Positions 1 through 6,637 of a stretch of DNA of 11,246 bases are shown piece after piece. The position numbers were made by a program, and so were the translations under genes. This stretch comes from Polaromonas sp. (GTDB taxonomy: Bacteria > Pseudomonadota > Gammaproteobacteria > Burkholderiales > Burkholderiaceae_C): contig JAHFQQ010000098.1 in assembly GCA_023259235.1 (NCBI GenBank), positions 1 to 11,246 of the forward strand, in the 5' to 3' direction. The notes below the pieces were generated by a model. It saw only the letters and a list, made by a program, of their open reading frames with translations. It did no database searches and was not told where the DNA came from. Position 1 is the first letter of the stretch; every line of letters starts with the position of its first letter.

Positions 1-675
1 GATGACGCCTTCGACGTGTCCGTGGCGGAAGGCACCCGGCCGATGCTGAAGAAAGCCGGCTTCGACGTGGTGATGGACGAACGCTACAGCAGCAACACCA
101 GCGATTTCAATTCGCTGCTCTCGCAGATCAAGAGCAAGAACGTCGATGCCGTGCTCGTTGCCGGCCACGAAACCGAAGTCCTGAATTTCGTACGGCAGGC
201 CAAGAGCCTCGCCGTGGCACCCAGGATGTATTCGTTCACGGTCGGCGTGCCAAGTGAAGACTTCCGCAAGGCGCTGGGCAAGGATGCCGACTATGCTTTC
301 GGCATGACCCCCTGGCTGCCAACACCGACGCTCAAAGACCGCTGGTTTGGCGACGCCGAGCAATTTGCCAAGGAATTCAAGGCCAAGTTCGGCTACGACC
401 CTGACTACCATGCGGCATCCGGCGCAGCTGACGTGGAAACACTGGTGCAGGCGATGGAAGACGCCGGCAGCATGGAGCCGCAAAAGGTGCGCGATGCGCT
501 GGCCAAGATCAAATTCGACAGCCTTTACGGTCCGATCGCGTTTGCCGCGAATGGCCAGATCAATCTGCCTCAAGTGGTGATTCAGGTGCAGGGCGACAGT
601 CTGGCGGAAATCTACGGTGCCAAGGGATTTGTGAAGCAGCCGAAGTATCCGATGCCGGCCTGGAACGCGCGTTAA
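1..675 (+). CDS. Liv-type ABC transporter periplasmic substrate-binding protein, 5'-truncated by window edge
   Basis: This is the C-terminal 224 residues of a type I periplasmic binding protein (Peripla_BP_6/LivK class), which captures an amino acid or small carboxylate in the periplasm and delivers it to a LivHM permease. Frame 1 is open from base 1, so the start and signal peptide lie upstream; the GTG at position 16 is internal. Visible family traits are the segment resembling 'IKSKNVDAVLVAGHETE' (domain 2 fold), the late stretch 'FKAKFGYDPDYHAASGAADV' typical of the C-terminal lobe, and a short tail ending in NAR. It is followed after 24 bp by livH, in the same orientation, which supports the transporter role. 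The ligand cannot be read from this fragment; binding proteins of this class also take aromatic acids, amides and dicarboxylates. Confidence 0.9.
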   Translation, partial: DDAFDVSVAEGTRPMLKKAGFDVVMDERYSSNTSDFNSLLSQIKSKNVDAVLVAGHETEVLNFVRQAKSLAVAPRMYSFTVGVPSEDFRKALGKDADYAFGMTPWLPTPTLKDRWFGDAEQFAKEFKAKFGYDPDYHAASGAADVETLVQAMEDAGSMEPQKVRDALAKIKFDSLYGPIAFAANGQINLPQVVIQVQGDSLAEIYGAKGFVKQPKYPMPAWNAR

Positions 676-699
676 GCCCCCAGCCGCTCGGGACTTGCA

Positions 700-1563
700 G
701 TGGATCTGCTCGCGCAAATTTTCGTCAATGGCATTCTCCTGGGCGGGCTGTACGCTGTCATGGCGCTCGGCCTGGCCCTGGTGTGGGGCGTGTTGAATAT
801 CGTGAATCTGGCGCATGGCGCCTTCATCATGCTGGGTGCTTATGTGTCGTGGCATCTGTACACCTACCTGCACATCGATCCGTTTCTGGGGCTGCCCATT
901 ACCGCCGTCGCCATGTTCGCGCTCGGCTACGCGCTGCAGCGCGGCATACTGAACCTGATCGTGCGGGCGCCGATGTTCAACACCCTGCTGATCACCTTCG
1001 GCCTGGAAGTGGTGCTGACGTATCTTGCGCAACTGGCGTTTTCGGCGGATTTTCGCACCATCAATCCGCCCTATGCCGGTAACAGCCTGCAATGGGGGCC
1101 GGTGGTGCTGCCGGTGGCGCGGCTCGGCGCGTTCTGCATGGCAATTGTGTTGACGGTGGGCATGTGGCTGTTCTTGCTGCACACCCGGCTCGGTCGCGCC
1201 ATTCGCGCAACCGCCCAAAATCTGGTTGCGGCGCGCCTGTACGGCGTCGAGCCGCGGCACCTGTATGCCGTGACGTTCGCCATCGGCATCGCGCTCGCGG
1301 GCGCGGCCGGCGGGCTGTATGGCACGGTATCGCAAATCAACCCGTACATCGGTGCGACGCTGACCGCCAAATCGTTTGCCATTGCCATCATCGGTGGTCT
1401 TGACAATCCGCTGGGTGTCCTGGTCGGCGGACTTTTTCTGGGTATTGTGGAGTCGCTCACAGCCCTGTATGTCGGTCCCACCTATGCAGATGTCGCCAGT
1501 TTCGGCATCCTGGTGCTGGTGCTGATCGTGCGGCCCACCGGCCTGCTGGGGAAAACCGCATGA
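700..1563 (+). CDS. livH: Branched-chain amino acid-type ABC transporter permease LivH
   Basis: A 287-residue integral inner-membrane permease (BPD_transp_2 family) that forms half of the translocation pore with LivM. The N-terminal segment at residues 11-42 carries the family pattern G-L-Y-A-V-x-A-L-G-L ... V-W-G-V-L-N-I-V-N-L-A-H-G. The cytoplasmic loop that docks to the ATPase is visible as GRAIRATAQN (165-174), followed by the late glycine motif GGLDNPLGVLVGG (232-244). Hydrophobic stretches are spaced as expected for about eight membrane helices, and the length is normal for LivH. The start is GTG at 700, chosen because the family's N-terminus begins just before the first membrane helix; GGGA at 690-693 is a modest ribosome binding site. 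Its stop overlaps the livM start by the ATGA at 1560-1563. Confidence 0.93.
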   Translation: MDLLAQIFVNGILLGGLYAVMALGLALVWGVLNIVNLAHGAFIMLGAYVSWHLYTYLHIDPFLGLPITAVAMFALGYALQRGILNLIVRAPMFNTLLITFGLEVVLTYLAQLAFSADFRTINPPYAGNSLQWGPVVLPVARLGAFCMAIVLTVGMWLFLLHTRLGRAIRATAQNLVAARLYGVEPRHLYAVTFAIGIALAGAAGGLYGTVSQINPYIGATLTAKSFAIAIIGGLDNPLGVLVGGLFLGIVESLTALYVGPTYADVASFGILVLVLIVRPTGLLGKTA

Positions 1564-2507
1564 AGTCCTGGCACATCGGTGTGCTTGTGGTGGCGCTGCT
1601 GGCGCTCGCGGGCGTGCCCTGGTATGGTTCGGACGTACTGATCCAGTTCGGCATCAACGCGCTGTTGCTGGCCGTGCTGGCGCAGGGCTGGAACATCATC
1701 GGCGGCTATACCGGTTACGCGTCGTTCGGCAATTCCGTGTTCTATGGGCTCGGCAGCTATGGTGTAGCGATTGCCATGGTGCAATGGCACCTGCCGTTTG
1801 CGGTGGGCATGGGATTCGGTGTGGGGCTGGCGGTAGTCTTTGCCGTGTTGCTCGGGATTCCCGTACTGCGCCTGAGGGGCCACTACTTTGCCATTGCCAC
1901 GCTGGCGCTGTCGCAGGTCATGGCGGCCATTGTTTCCAACATTCCTCTGGCGGGGCAAAACATTGGCCTGGTGCTGCCGCCGCTGAACAACGACCGGATG
2001 TTCTACGAGCTGGCGCTGGGCCTGCTCGTCATCGCAACATTGACGATTTTCTGGCTCACCCGCAGCCGCTTCGGTTTCGGCCTCATTGCCATCCGCGAGA
2101 ACGAGGAGGGCGCCGCCGTCATGGGCGTGAACACCACACTGTACAAGGTGATGGCATTTACGCTCTCGGGCATCTTCAGTGCGCTGGCCGGCGGCATTCA
2201 CGCCTACTGGATCACCTTTCTTGACCCGGACAGCGCCTTCGACATCAGCTTGAACGTCAAGATGATCATCATGGCGGTGTTCGGCGGCGCGGGCACTGTA
2301 CTCGGACCCATTGTCGGGGCGCTGTCACTGTCTGCCATTTCAGAATTCCTGTCGAGCGAGGTGACCAGCATCGCCGGCCTGTTCTTCGGCATCGTGATTG
2401 TTGCGGCCGTGGTGCTGATGCCGCGCGGCCTGGCCGACATGCTGCGGCGTTTTCGCAAGACCGGCTGGCACTACTTCATCGAAAACATCCGGGCACACCG
2501 ACTATGA
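1560..2507 (+). CDS. livM: Branched-chain amino acid-type ABC transporter permease LivM
   Basis: A 315-residue membrane permease, the partner of LivH in the importer. It shows the LivM hallmark GYTGYASFGNSVFYGLGSY at residues 49-67, followed by multiple hydrophobic helices, the ATPase-contact loop around residues 171-196 (FGFGLIAIRENEEGAAVMGV), and the closing GGAGTVLGPIVGA motif (242-254). The C-terminus ends in a basic tail (RRFRKTGWHYFIENIRAHRL). The ATG at 1560 overlaps the livH stop and the livM stop overlaps the livG start (2504-2507), which indicates translational coupling within one operon. The length is usual for the family. The transported substrate is not evident from sequence. Confidence 0.93.
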   Translation: MKSWHIGVLVVALLALAGVPWYGSDVLIQFGINALLLAVLAQGWNIIGGYTGYASFGNSVFYGLGSYGVAIAMVQWHLPFAVGMGFGVGLAVVFAVLLGIPVLRLRGHYFAIATLALSQVMAAIVSNIPLAGQNIGLVLPPLNNDRMFYELALGLLVIATLTIFWLTRSRFGFGLIAIRENEEGAAVMGVNTTLYKVMAFTLSGIFSALAGGIHAYWITFLDPDSAFDISLNVKMIIMAVFGGAGTVLGPIVGALSLSAISEFLSSEVTSIAGLFFGIVIVAAVVLMPRGLADMLRRFRKTGWHYFIENIRAHRL

Positions 2508-3238
2508 ATGCGCTGCTCGAAGTCCGTCACGCAACGCGGCGCTTTGCCGGGCTGGTCGCTGTCAACGATGTCAGCTTCACGTTGGCACCAGGTGAAATCC
2601 TGGGCCTGATCGGCCCCAACGGCGCCGGCAAGACGACGCTGATCAGCCTCATCAGCGGCACGCTGTCGCCAAGCGAGGGTGAAGTGCTGTTCCAGGGCGA
2701 ATCAATCAACCGGCTGCCTGCCTTTCGCCGCGCGCGGCTGGGCATTGGCCGCACGTTCCAGATCATGCGTCCTTTCCCGGGCCTGTCGGTGCTCGACAAC
2801 GTGGCGGTTGGTGCCCTGTTCGGACGCGGCGGTGGCCAGGCCAAACTGGCCAAGGCGCGCGAGCAGGCACGCGCCTGCCTCGAGTTCGTGGGTCTGGACA
2901 ATTTCATTAACCAGCGCGCCGACGAGCTTGGCGGCCCCGGCCGCAAGCGGCTGGAGCTGGCCAAGGCACTGGCGATGCAGCCCAAGGTGCTGCTGTGCGA
3001 CGAAGTCATGGCTGGCCTGAACCACGTCGAGATCGATGAGGTCATCGACATCATCCGCAAGGTGCGCGATCAGGGCATCAGCGTTCTGGTGATAGAGCAC
3101 GTCATCAAGGCCATCAAGAGCCTGTCGGACCGCCTGCTCGTGTTGCACCACGGTGAAAAAATCGCCGACGGCACGCCCGATGAGGTGCTGGCCAACCCGA
3201 CTGTGGTGCAGGCTTATCTCGGGAAGAAACGCGCATGA
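2504..3238 (+). CDS. livG: ABC transporter ATP-binding protein LivG (variant signature motif)
   Basis: A 244-residue cytoplasmic ATPase that powers the LivHM permease. Walker A is GPNGAGKT (37-44), the Q-loop glutamine lies in RTFQIMRPF (Q86), Walker B is KVLLCDE (161-167) and the H-loop is H199 in VLVIEHV. The ABC signature is atypical: where LivG usually has LSYGQQRRLEIA, this protein has LGGPGRKRLELAKAL (142-156). The subsequent DEVMAGLN is also the variant form. I recall this PGRKR ... DEVMAGL version from other LivG-like ATPases of Burkholderiales and Rhizobiales, so it is probably a subfamily trait and not decay. The C-terminal extension ending VVQAYLGKKRA is typical of LivG/LivF. It overlaps livM and livF by ATGA at each end. 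Confidence 0.93.
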   Translation: MNALLEVRHATRRFAGLVAVNDVSFTLAPGEILGLIGPNGAGKTTLISLISGTLSPSEGEVLFQGESINRLPAFRRARLGIGRTFQIMRPFPGLSVLDNVAVGALFGRGGGQAKLAKAREQARACLEFVGLDNFINQRADELGGPGRKRLELAKALAMQPKVLLCDEVMAGLNHVEIDEVIDIIRKVRDQGISVLVIEHVIKAIKSLSDRLLVLHHGEKIADGTPDEVLANPTVVQAYLGKKRA

Positions 3239-3963
3239 GCGGCCTCGCAGATCGCACCCCCTTGTTGAGGGTCGAAAACCTGGGCGCCGGCTACGGTGGC
3301 ATGCCCGTGCTGCACGAGGTGGCGCTGGAGGTGTATCCGGCCGAAATGGTGGCGCTGGTCGGCAGCAATGGTGCCGGCAAGACCACGCTGCTGCGCGCCT
3401 TGTCGCGCATGCTTTCCTGTACTGGCAGTATCCGCCTGAACGGGCAGGAGCTGACCGGCATGACGCCCGACCAGGTGTTTGGCCTGGGACTGGTGCAGGT
3501 GCCCGAAGGGCGTCAGCTGTTTGACCGCATGACGGTGCAGGACAACCTGCTGATGGGCGGCTACCGGCGCCACGACAAGGCGGCCATTGCGCGCGACCTC
3601 GACAAGATGTATGCCATGCTGCCGCGCCTGGCCGAGCGACGCCACCAACTGGCTGGCAGCATGTCGGGCGGCGAGCAGCAGATGTGCGCGATGGCGCGCG
3701 CGCTGATGGCCGCTCCGGTGTTGATGATGGTCGATGAGATGAGCCTGGGCCTCGCGCCCGTCGTAGTGGACCAGCTGATGGAGGTGCTGGCTGCCATCCA
3801 GCGCGACGGCGTCACCGTGCTGCTGGTCGAGCAGGATGTGCATCTGGCGTTGTCCGGTGCCGACCGCGGCTACGTGATGGAAACCGGCCGCATCGTACAC
3901 AGCGGGCTGGCCAGGGACCTGATCGACGACCCAACGGTGCAGCAGGCTTATCTGGGGCTTTAG
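3235..3963 (+). CDS. livF: ABC transporter ATP-binding protein LivF
   Basis: A 242-residue ATPase, the second nucleotide-binding subunit of the Liv transporter. Walker A is GSNGAGKT (43-50), the signature is the canonical MSGGEQQM (143-150), Walker B is VLMMVDE (162-168), and the H-loop position holds glutamine in LLVEQD (Q200), as is normal for LivF. The stretch LVQVPEGRQLFDRMTVQDNL (87-106) is the classic LivF region around the Q-loop. The C-terminus is ...PTVQQAYLGL. The start ATG at 3235 overlaps the livG stop. It is the last gene of the operon: the next gene downstream is on the opposite strand. With a canonical signature here and a degenerate-looking one in LivG, the two ATP sites of the heterodimer may be unequal; this is inference. 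Confidence 0.94.
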   Translation: MSGLADRTPLLRVENLGAGYGGMPVLHEVALEVYPAEMVALVGSNGAGKTTLLRALSRMLSCTGSIRLNGQELTGMTPDQVFGLGLVQVPEGRQLFDRMTVQDNLLMGGYRRHDKAAIARDLDKMYAMLPRLAERRHQLAGSMSGGEQQMCAMARALMAAPVLMMVDEMSLGLAPVVVDQLMEVLAAIQRDGVTVLLVEQDVHLALSGADRGYVMETGRIVHSGLARDLIDDPTVQQAYLGL

Positions 3964-4010
3964 TTTTTCCGACCGACAGGAAGTTCAACCCTCCCGGCCC
4001 AGGTATCGAG

Positions 4011-4081
4011 CCTTGGCAAAGAACGCAAAGAAAAATATCGTTCACTCCCTGGCGTACTTTGCGTCTTGGCGCCTTTGCGTT
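4011..4081. repeat. Imperfect inverted repeat of GCAAAG / CTTTGC units between convergent operons; possible bidirectional terminator or dispersed repeat
   Basis: AACGCAAAG at 4022-4030 has an exact reverse complement, CTTTGCGTT, at 4073-4081, and a nearer one, CTTTGCGT, at 4057-4064. The left side also carries a second GCAAAG (4016-4021). This gives two alternative hairpins with loops of about 26 and 42 nt. Motifs of the kind 'CTTTGCGTC ... CTTTGCGTT' occur as dispersed intergenic sequences in many environmental bacteria; that is recollection, not a search. It sits just after livF and before the convergent CoA-transferase operon, so it could end transcription from either side, although no strong T-tract follows. 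Confidence 0.45.
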
Positions 4082-4127
4082 GGAAGTTAGTCTTCGTAGG
4101 TGGGTCGAGTGGTTACCATTTGTGAAT

Positions 4128-4196
4128 GAAATAGGCAGTTAGCCCATATAAACAGGGCGCAAGCAGCTCTACTTTTAATAGCAATCTGCCTTGTTA
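4128..4196. repeat. Probable Comamonadaceae-type interspersed intergenic repeat
   Basis: Read on the minus strand, this stretch contains GCTATTAAAAGTAGAGCTGC, then TTGCGCC, then a GGGCTAACTGCC segment. The pattern '(A/T-rich) - GAGCTGCTTGCGC - spacer - GGGCTA...GCC' is one I recognise as a recurrent intergenic element in Acidovorax, Polaromonas and Rhodoferax genomes. Within it GCCC (4142-4145) pairs with GGGC (4155-4158), and GGCAG (4134-4138) with CTGCC (4186-4190), so a folded RNA is possible. It abuts the stop codon of the CoA-transferase gene (TCA at 4197-4199) and could form the 3' end of that transcript. Identification is from memory of the motif. Confidence 0.5.
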
Positions 4197-5378
4197 TCAA
4201 ATCGCGTCGGTCGCGCGCAGCGCAACAAGTTCCGCATCACTCTGGCCCAGTTCACGCAGTATGGCCTCGGTATGCTGGCCCACCGCGGGCACCGGGTCCA
4301 TGCGGTAGTCAAAGCTGTTGTTGCGACCTGGCGGCAGCAGCGCAGGGATGCTGCCCGCTGGTGAACCGACCGACTGCCAGCGCTGACGCGCCTTGAGTTG
4401 CGGATGCGCCCACAGGTCAGCCATGTCGTTCATGCGGGCGTTGGCAATCTGCGCGTCATCAAGTCGCTGCACCACCTGCTGCGCGGTGAGCTTGCCGAAA
4501 ACACCGAGAATGATCGCCGTGAGCGCGTCGCGGTGTTCATTGCGGCGCGCGTTGCTTTCAAAGCGCGGGTCGGTCGCCAGCGCGGCATCCTTGAGCACGC
4601 CTTCGCAAAATCCCTTCCATTCGCGCTCGTTCTGCAGGCCCAGCATCACGGTACCGCCATCGCCCGCCTTGAACGGGCCATAGGGGTAAATGCTGGCGTG
4701 CGACGCGGCCGTGCGCGGCGGCGGGGGCGCGCCGTCAAACGCGTAATACAGCGGGTAGCCCATCCATTCGCCCAGCGATTCGAGCATGGACACATCAATA
4801 TGGCTGCCCTGCCCGGTCTTGCCGCGCAGCAGCAGCGCCGACAGAATGTTGGTGTAGGCATACATCCCGGCGGCAATGTCGGCCATCGAGTTGCCGGCTT
4901 TCGAGGGTTCATCTTGCGTGCCGGTGATGGACAGCATGCCGGCTTCGCTCTGGATCAGGAGGTCGTAAGCTTTTTTGTCGCGGTAAGGGCCGTCCTCGCC
5001 ATAGCCCGAGATGTCGCAGACGATGAGTTGCGGGTGCGCCTGGCTTAGCGCCTCGTAGCCCAAGCCCATGCGCGCGGAGGCGCCGGGTGCGAGGTTTTGC
5101 ACCAGCACGTCGGCTTTCGCCAGCAACTGCTTGAGCACCGCTAGCGCACCGGGCTGCTTGAGGTCGAGCGTCAGGCTTTCCTTGGAACGGTTGGTCCAGA
5201 CGAAATGCGAAGACAGACCCTTGACACGGCTGTCGTAGGCGCGCGCGAAGTCGCCGACGCCGGGGCGCTCGACCTTGATGACGCGGGCGCCGAGATCGGC
5301 CAGCTGGCGGGTACAAAACGGCGCGGCAATCGCGTGTTCAAGGGAAACAACGGTGATGCCGTCGAGCGGTCGTGTCAT
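4197..5378 (-). CDS. Class III (CaiB/BaiF family) CoA-transferase, possibly dicarboxylate-specific
   Basis: A 393-residue cytoplasmic enzyme that moves CoA from a donor thioester (often succinyl-CoA) to a carboxylic acid through an aspartyl-CoA intermediate. The N-terminal block GITVVSLEHAIAAPFCTRQL (7-26), followed by LGARVIKVERPGVGDFAR (29-46), is the family's CoA-binding region. The catalytic aspartate is D167 in GNSMADIAAGMYA, matching Asp169 of formyl-CoA transferase. GQGSHIDVSMLES (189-201) is the second family landmark. Length is normal. The ATG at 5378 is preceded by AAAGG at good spacing. It is the last gene of an operon with a hydratase and an acyl-CoA dehydrogenase, 65 bp after the latter. 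That context suggests a role like itaconate CoA-transferase (Ict) or mesaconyl-CoA C1-C4 transferase; the substrate is inferred, not shown. Confidence 0.92.
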   Translation of the reverse strand: MTRPLDGITVVSLEHAIAAPFCTRQLADLGARVIKVERPGVGDFARAYDSRVKGLSSHFVWTNRSKESLTLDLKQPGALAVLKQLLAKADVLVQNLAPGASARMGLGYEALSQAHPQLIVCDISGYGEDGPYRDKKAYDLLIQSEAGMLSITGTQDEPSKAGNSMADIAAGMYAYTNILSALLLRGKTGQGSHIDVSMLESLGEWMGYPLYYAFDGAPPPPRTAASHASIYPYGPFKAGDGGTVMLGLQNEREWKGFCEGVLKDAALATDPRFESNARRNEHRDALTAIILGVFGKLTAQQVVQRLDDAQIANARMNDMADLWAHPQLKARQRWQSVGSPAGSIPALLPPGRNNSFDYRMDPVPAVGQHTEAILRELGQSDAELVALRATDAI

Positions 5379-5397
5379 GGGAGCCTTTAATCAGTTG

Positions 5398-5435
5398 GGG
5401 ACAGGGCTTGCCGCTGCGCGGCTGCGGTCTGTCCC
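5398..5435 (-). repeat. Two-part hairpin in the spacer between acyl-CoA dehydrogenase and CoA-transferase genes
   Basis: GGGACAG (5398-5404) pairs perfectly with CTGTCCC (5429-5435), and inside the loop GCCGC (5410-5414) pairs perfectly with GCGGC (5418-5422) around a 3-nt loop. The structure fills about half of the 65-bp intercistronic gap and carries no T-tract in the direction of transcription. It may be an mRNA-processing or stability element that sets the ratio of dehydrogenase to transferase, or a small dispersed palindrome. The pairing is seen directly; the role is inference. Confidence 0.5.
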
Positions 5436-5443
5436 GCAAAGTT

Positions 5444-6607
5444 TCAGAAAGAGCGCGGCAGGCCAAGCTCATGCTCGGCCACGTAGCTCAGGATCAAATT
5501 GGTCGAGATCGGCGCGACCTGGTACAGGCGCGTCTCGCGGAACTTGCGCTCAATGTCGTATTCATTGGCAAAACCGAAGCCGCCGTGAAACTGGATACAG
5601 GCGTTGGCCGCCTCCCAGCTCGCCTTGGCGGCAAGGTACTTGGCCATGTTGGCCTCGGCACCGCAGGGCTGGTGGGCATCAAACAGTTTGCAGGATTTGA
5701 AGCGCATCAGGTTGGCGGCCTCGATCTCGATGTAGGACTCGGCAATCGGGAACTGCACGCCCTGGTTCTGGCCAATCGGGCGGCCAAACACCACGCGTTC
5801 GTTGACGTATTTGGTGACCCGGTCAATGAACCAGTAACCGTCGCCAATGCACTCGGCCGCAATCAGCGTGCGCTCGGCGTTCAGGCCGTCAAGAATGTAC
5901 TTGAAGCCCTTGCCTTCCTCGCCGATCAGGTTTTCTTCGGGGATTTCGAGGTTCTCGAAAAACAGCTCGTTGGTTTCGTGGTTCACCATGTTGGGAATCG
6001 GCCGCACCGTCATGCCGGACTTTTCGGCCTGGCGCAGATCGACCATGAAGATCGACATGCCTTCAGATTTTTTCTTCACCTCCGCCAGCGGCGTGGTGCG
6101 GGCCAGCAAAATCATCCAGTCGGAATGCTGCACGCGCGAGATCCAGACCTTCTGGCCATTGATGACGTAGCGGCCATCCTTTTTCACCGCCGTGGTCTTG
6201 ATCCTGGTGGTGTCGGTGCCGGTGCTCGGTTCGGTCACGCCCATCGACTGCAAACGCCATTCGCCGCTGGCGATTTTGGGCAGGTACAGCTCCTTTTGCG
6301 CCGTGGAGCCGTGCCGCAGCAGCGTGCCCATGTTGTACATCTGACCGTGGCAGGCACCCGAGTTGCCGCCGCTGCGGTTGATTTCTTCCATGACCACCGA
6401 GGCCTCGGTCAGACCCAGACCAGAGCCGCCGTACTCATGCGGGATCATCGCCGCCAGCCAACCCGCTTTGGTCAGGGCATCGACAAAAGCCTCCGGGTAG
6501 CCCCGCTCCGCGTCGATCTTGCGATGGTATTCGTCAGGAAATTCGGCGCAAAGCGCGCGCACGGCGTCGCGGATGTCCTGGTACTTGTCGGTCGAGGCTT
6601 TGATCAT
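5444..6607 (-). CDS. Acyl-CoA dehydrogenase family protein (IVD/LCAD-like catalytic base position)
   Basis: A 387-residue FAD flavoprotein of the acyl-CoA dehydrogenase family, which introduces a 2,3-double bond into an acyl-CoA and passes electrons to ETF. Visible landmarks are MGVTEPSTGTD (122-132), NGQKVWIS (150-157), the R-V-V-F-G FAD motif (R271-G275) followed by IGQNQGVQFPIAE, and QFHGGFGFANEYDIER (339-354). Where medium-chain enzymes have the catalytic Glu of YEGT, this protein has Q363 in RLYQVAPIS. In its place E245 in LNAERTLIA occupies the helix-G position used as base by isovaleryl-CoA and long-chain dehydrogenases. Length is normal. The first Met (6607) is preceded only by AAAAGA, a weak ribosome binding site, 30 bp after the hydratase stop. 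The substrate is probably a branched or dicarboxylic acyl-CoA, by context. Confidence 0.93.
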   Translation of the reverse strand: MIKASTDKYQDIRDAVRALCAEFPDEYHRKIDAERGYPEAFVDALTKAGWLAAMIPHEYGGSGLGLTEASVVMEEINRSGGNSGACHGQMYNMGTLLRHGSTAQKELYLPKIASGEWRLQSMGVTEPSTGTDTTRIKTTAVKKDGRYVINGQKVWISRVQHSDWMILLARTTPLAEVKKKSEGMSIFMVDLRQAEKSGMTVRPIPNMVNHETNELFFENLEIPEENLIGEEGKGFKYILDGLNAERTLIAAECIGDGYWFIDRVTKYVNERVVFGRPIGQNQGVQFPIAESYIEIEAANLMRFKSCKLFDAHQPCGAEANMAKYLAAKASWEAANACIQFHGGFGFANEYDIERKFRETRLYQVAPISTNLILSYVAEHELGLPRSF

Positions 6608-6637
6608 TAACAGTCTTTTGTAGTGTGAGAATTGGAG

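Noticed and set aside
1482..2201. A 239-codon minus-strand open frame opposite livM
   Set aside because: The translation is His/Gln/Arg-rich and non-hydrophobic, antisense to a clear membrane permease.
5372..6610. A long open frame on the plus strand (412 codons) opposite the acyl-CoA dehydrogenase gene
   Set aside because: Its translation is rich in Arg/His/Gly/Gln with no recognisable domain, while the opposite strand encodes a full-length, motif-complete dehydrogenase. It is an antisense shadow of a GC-rich gene.
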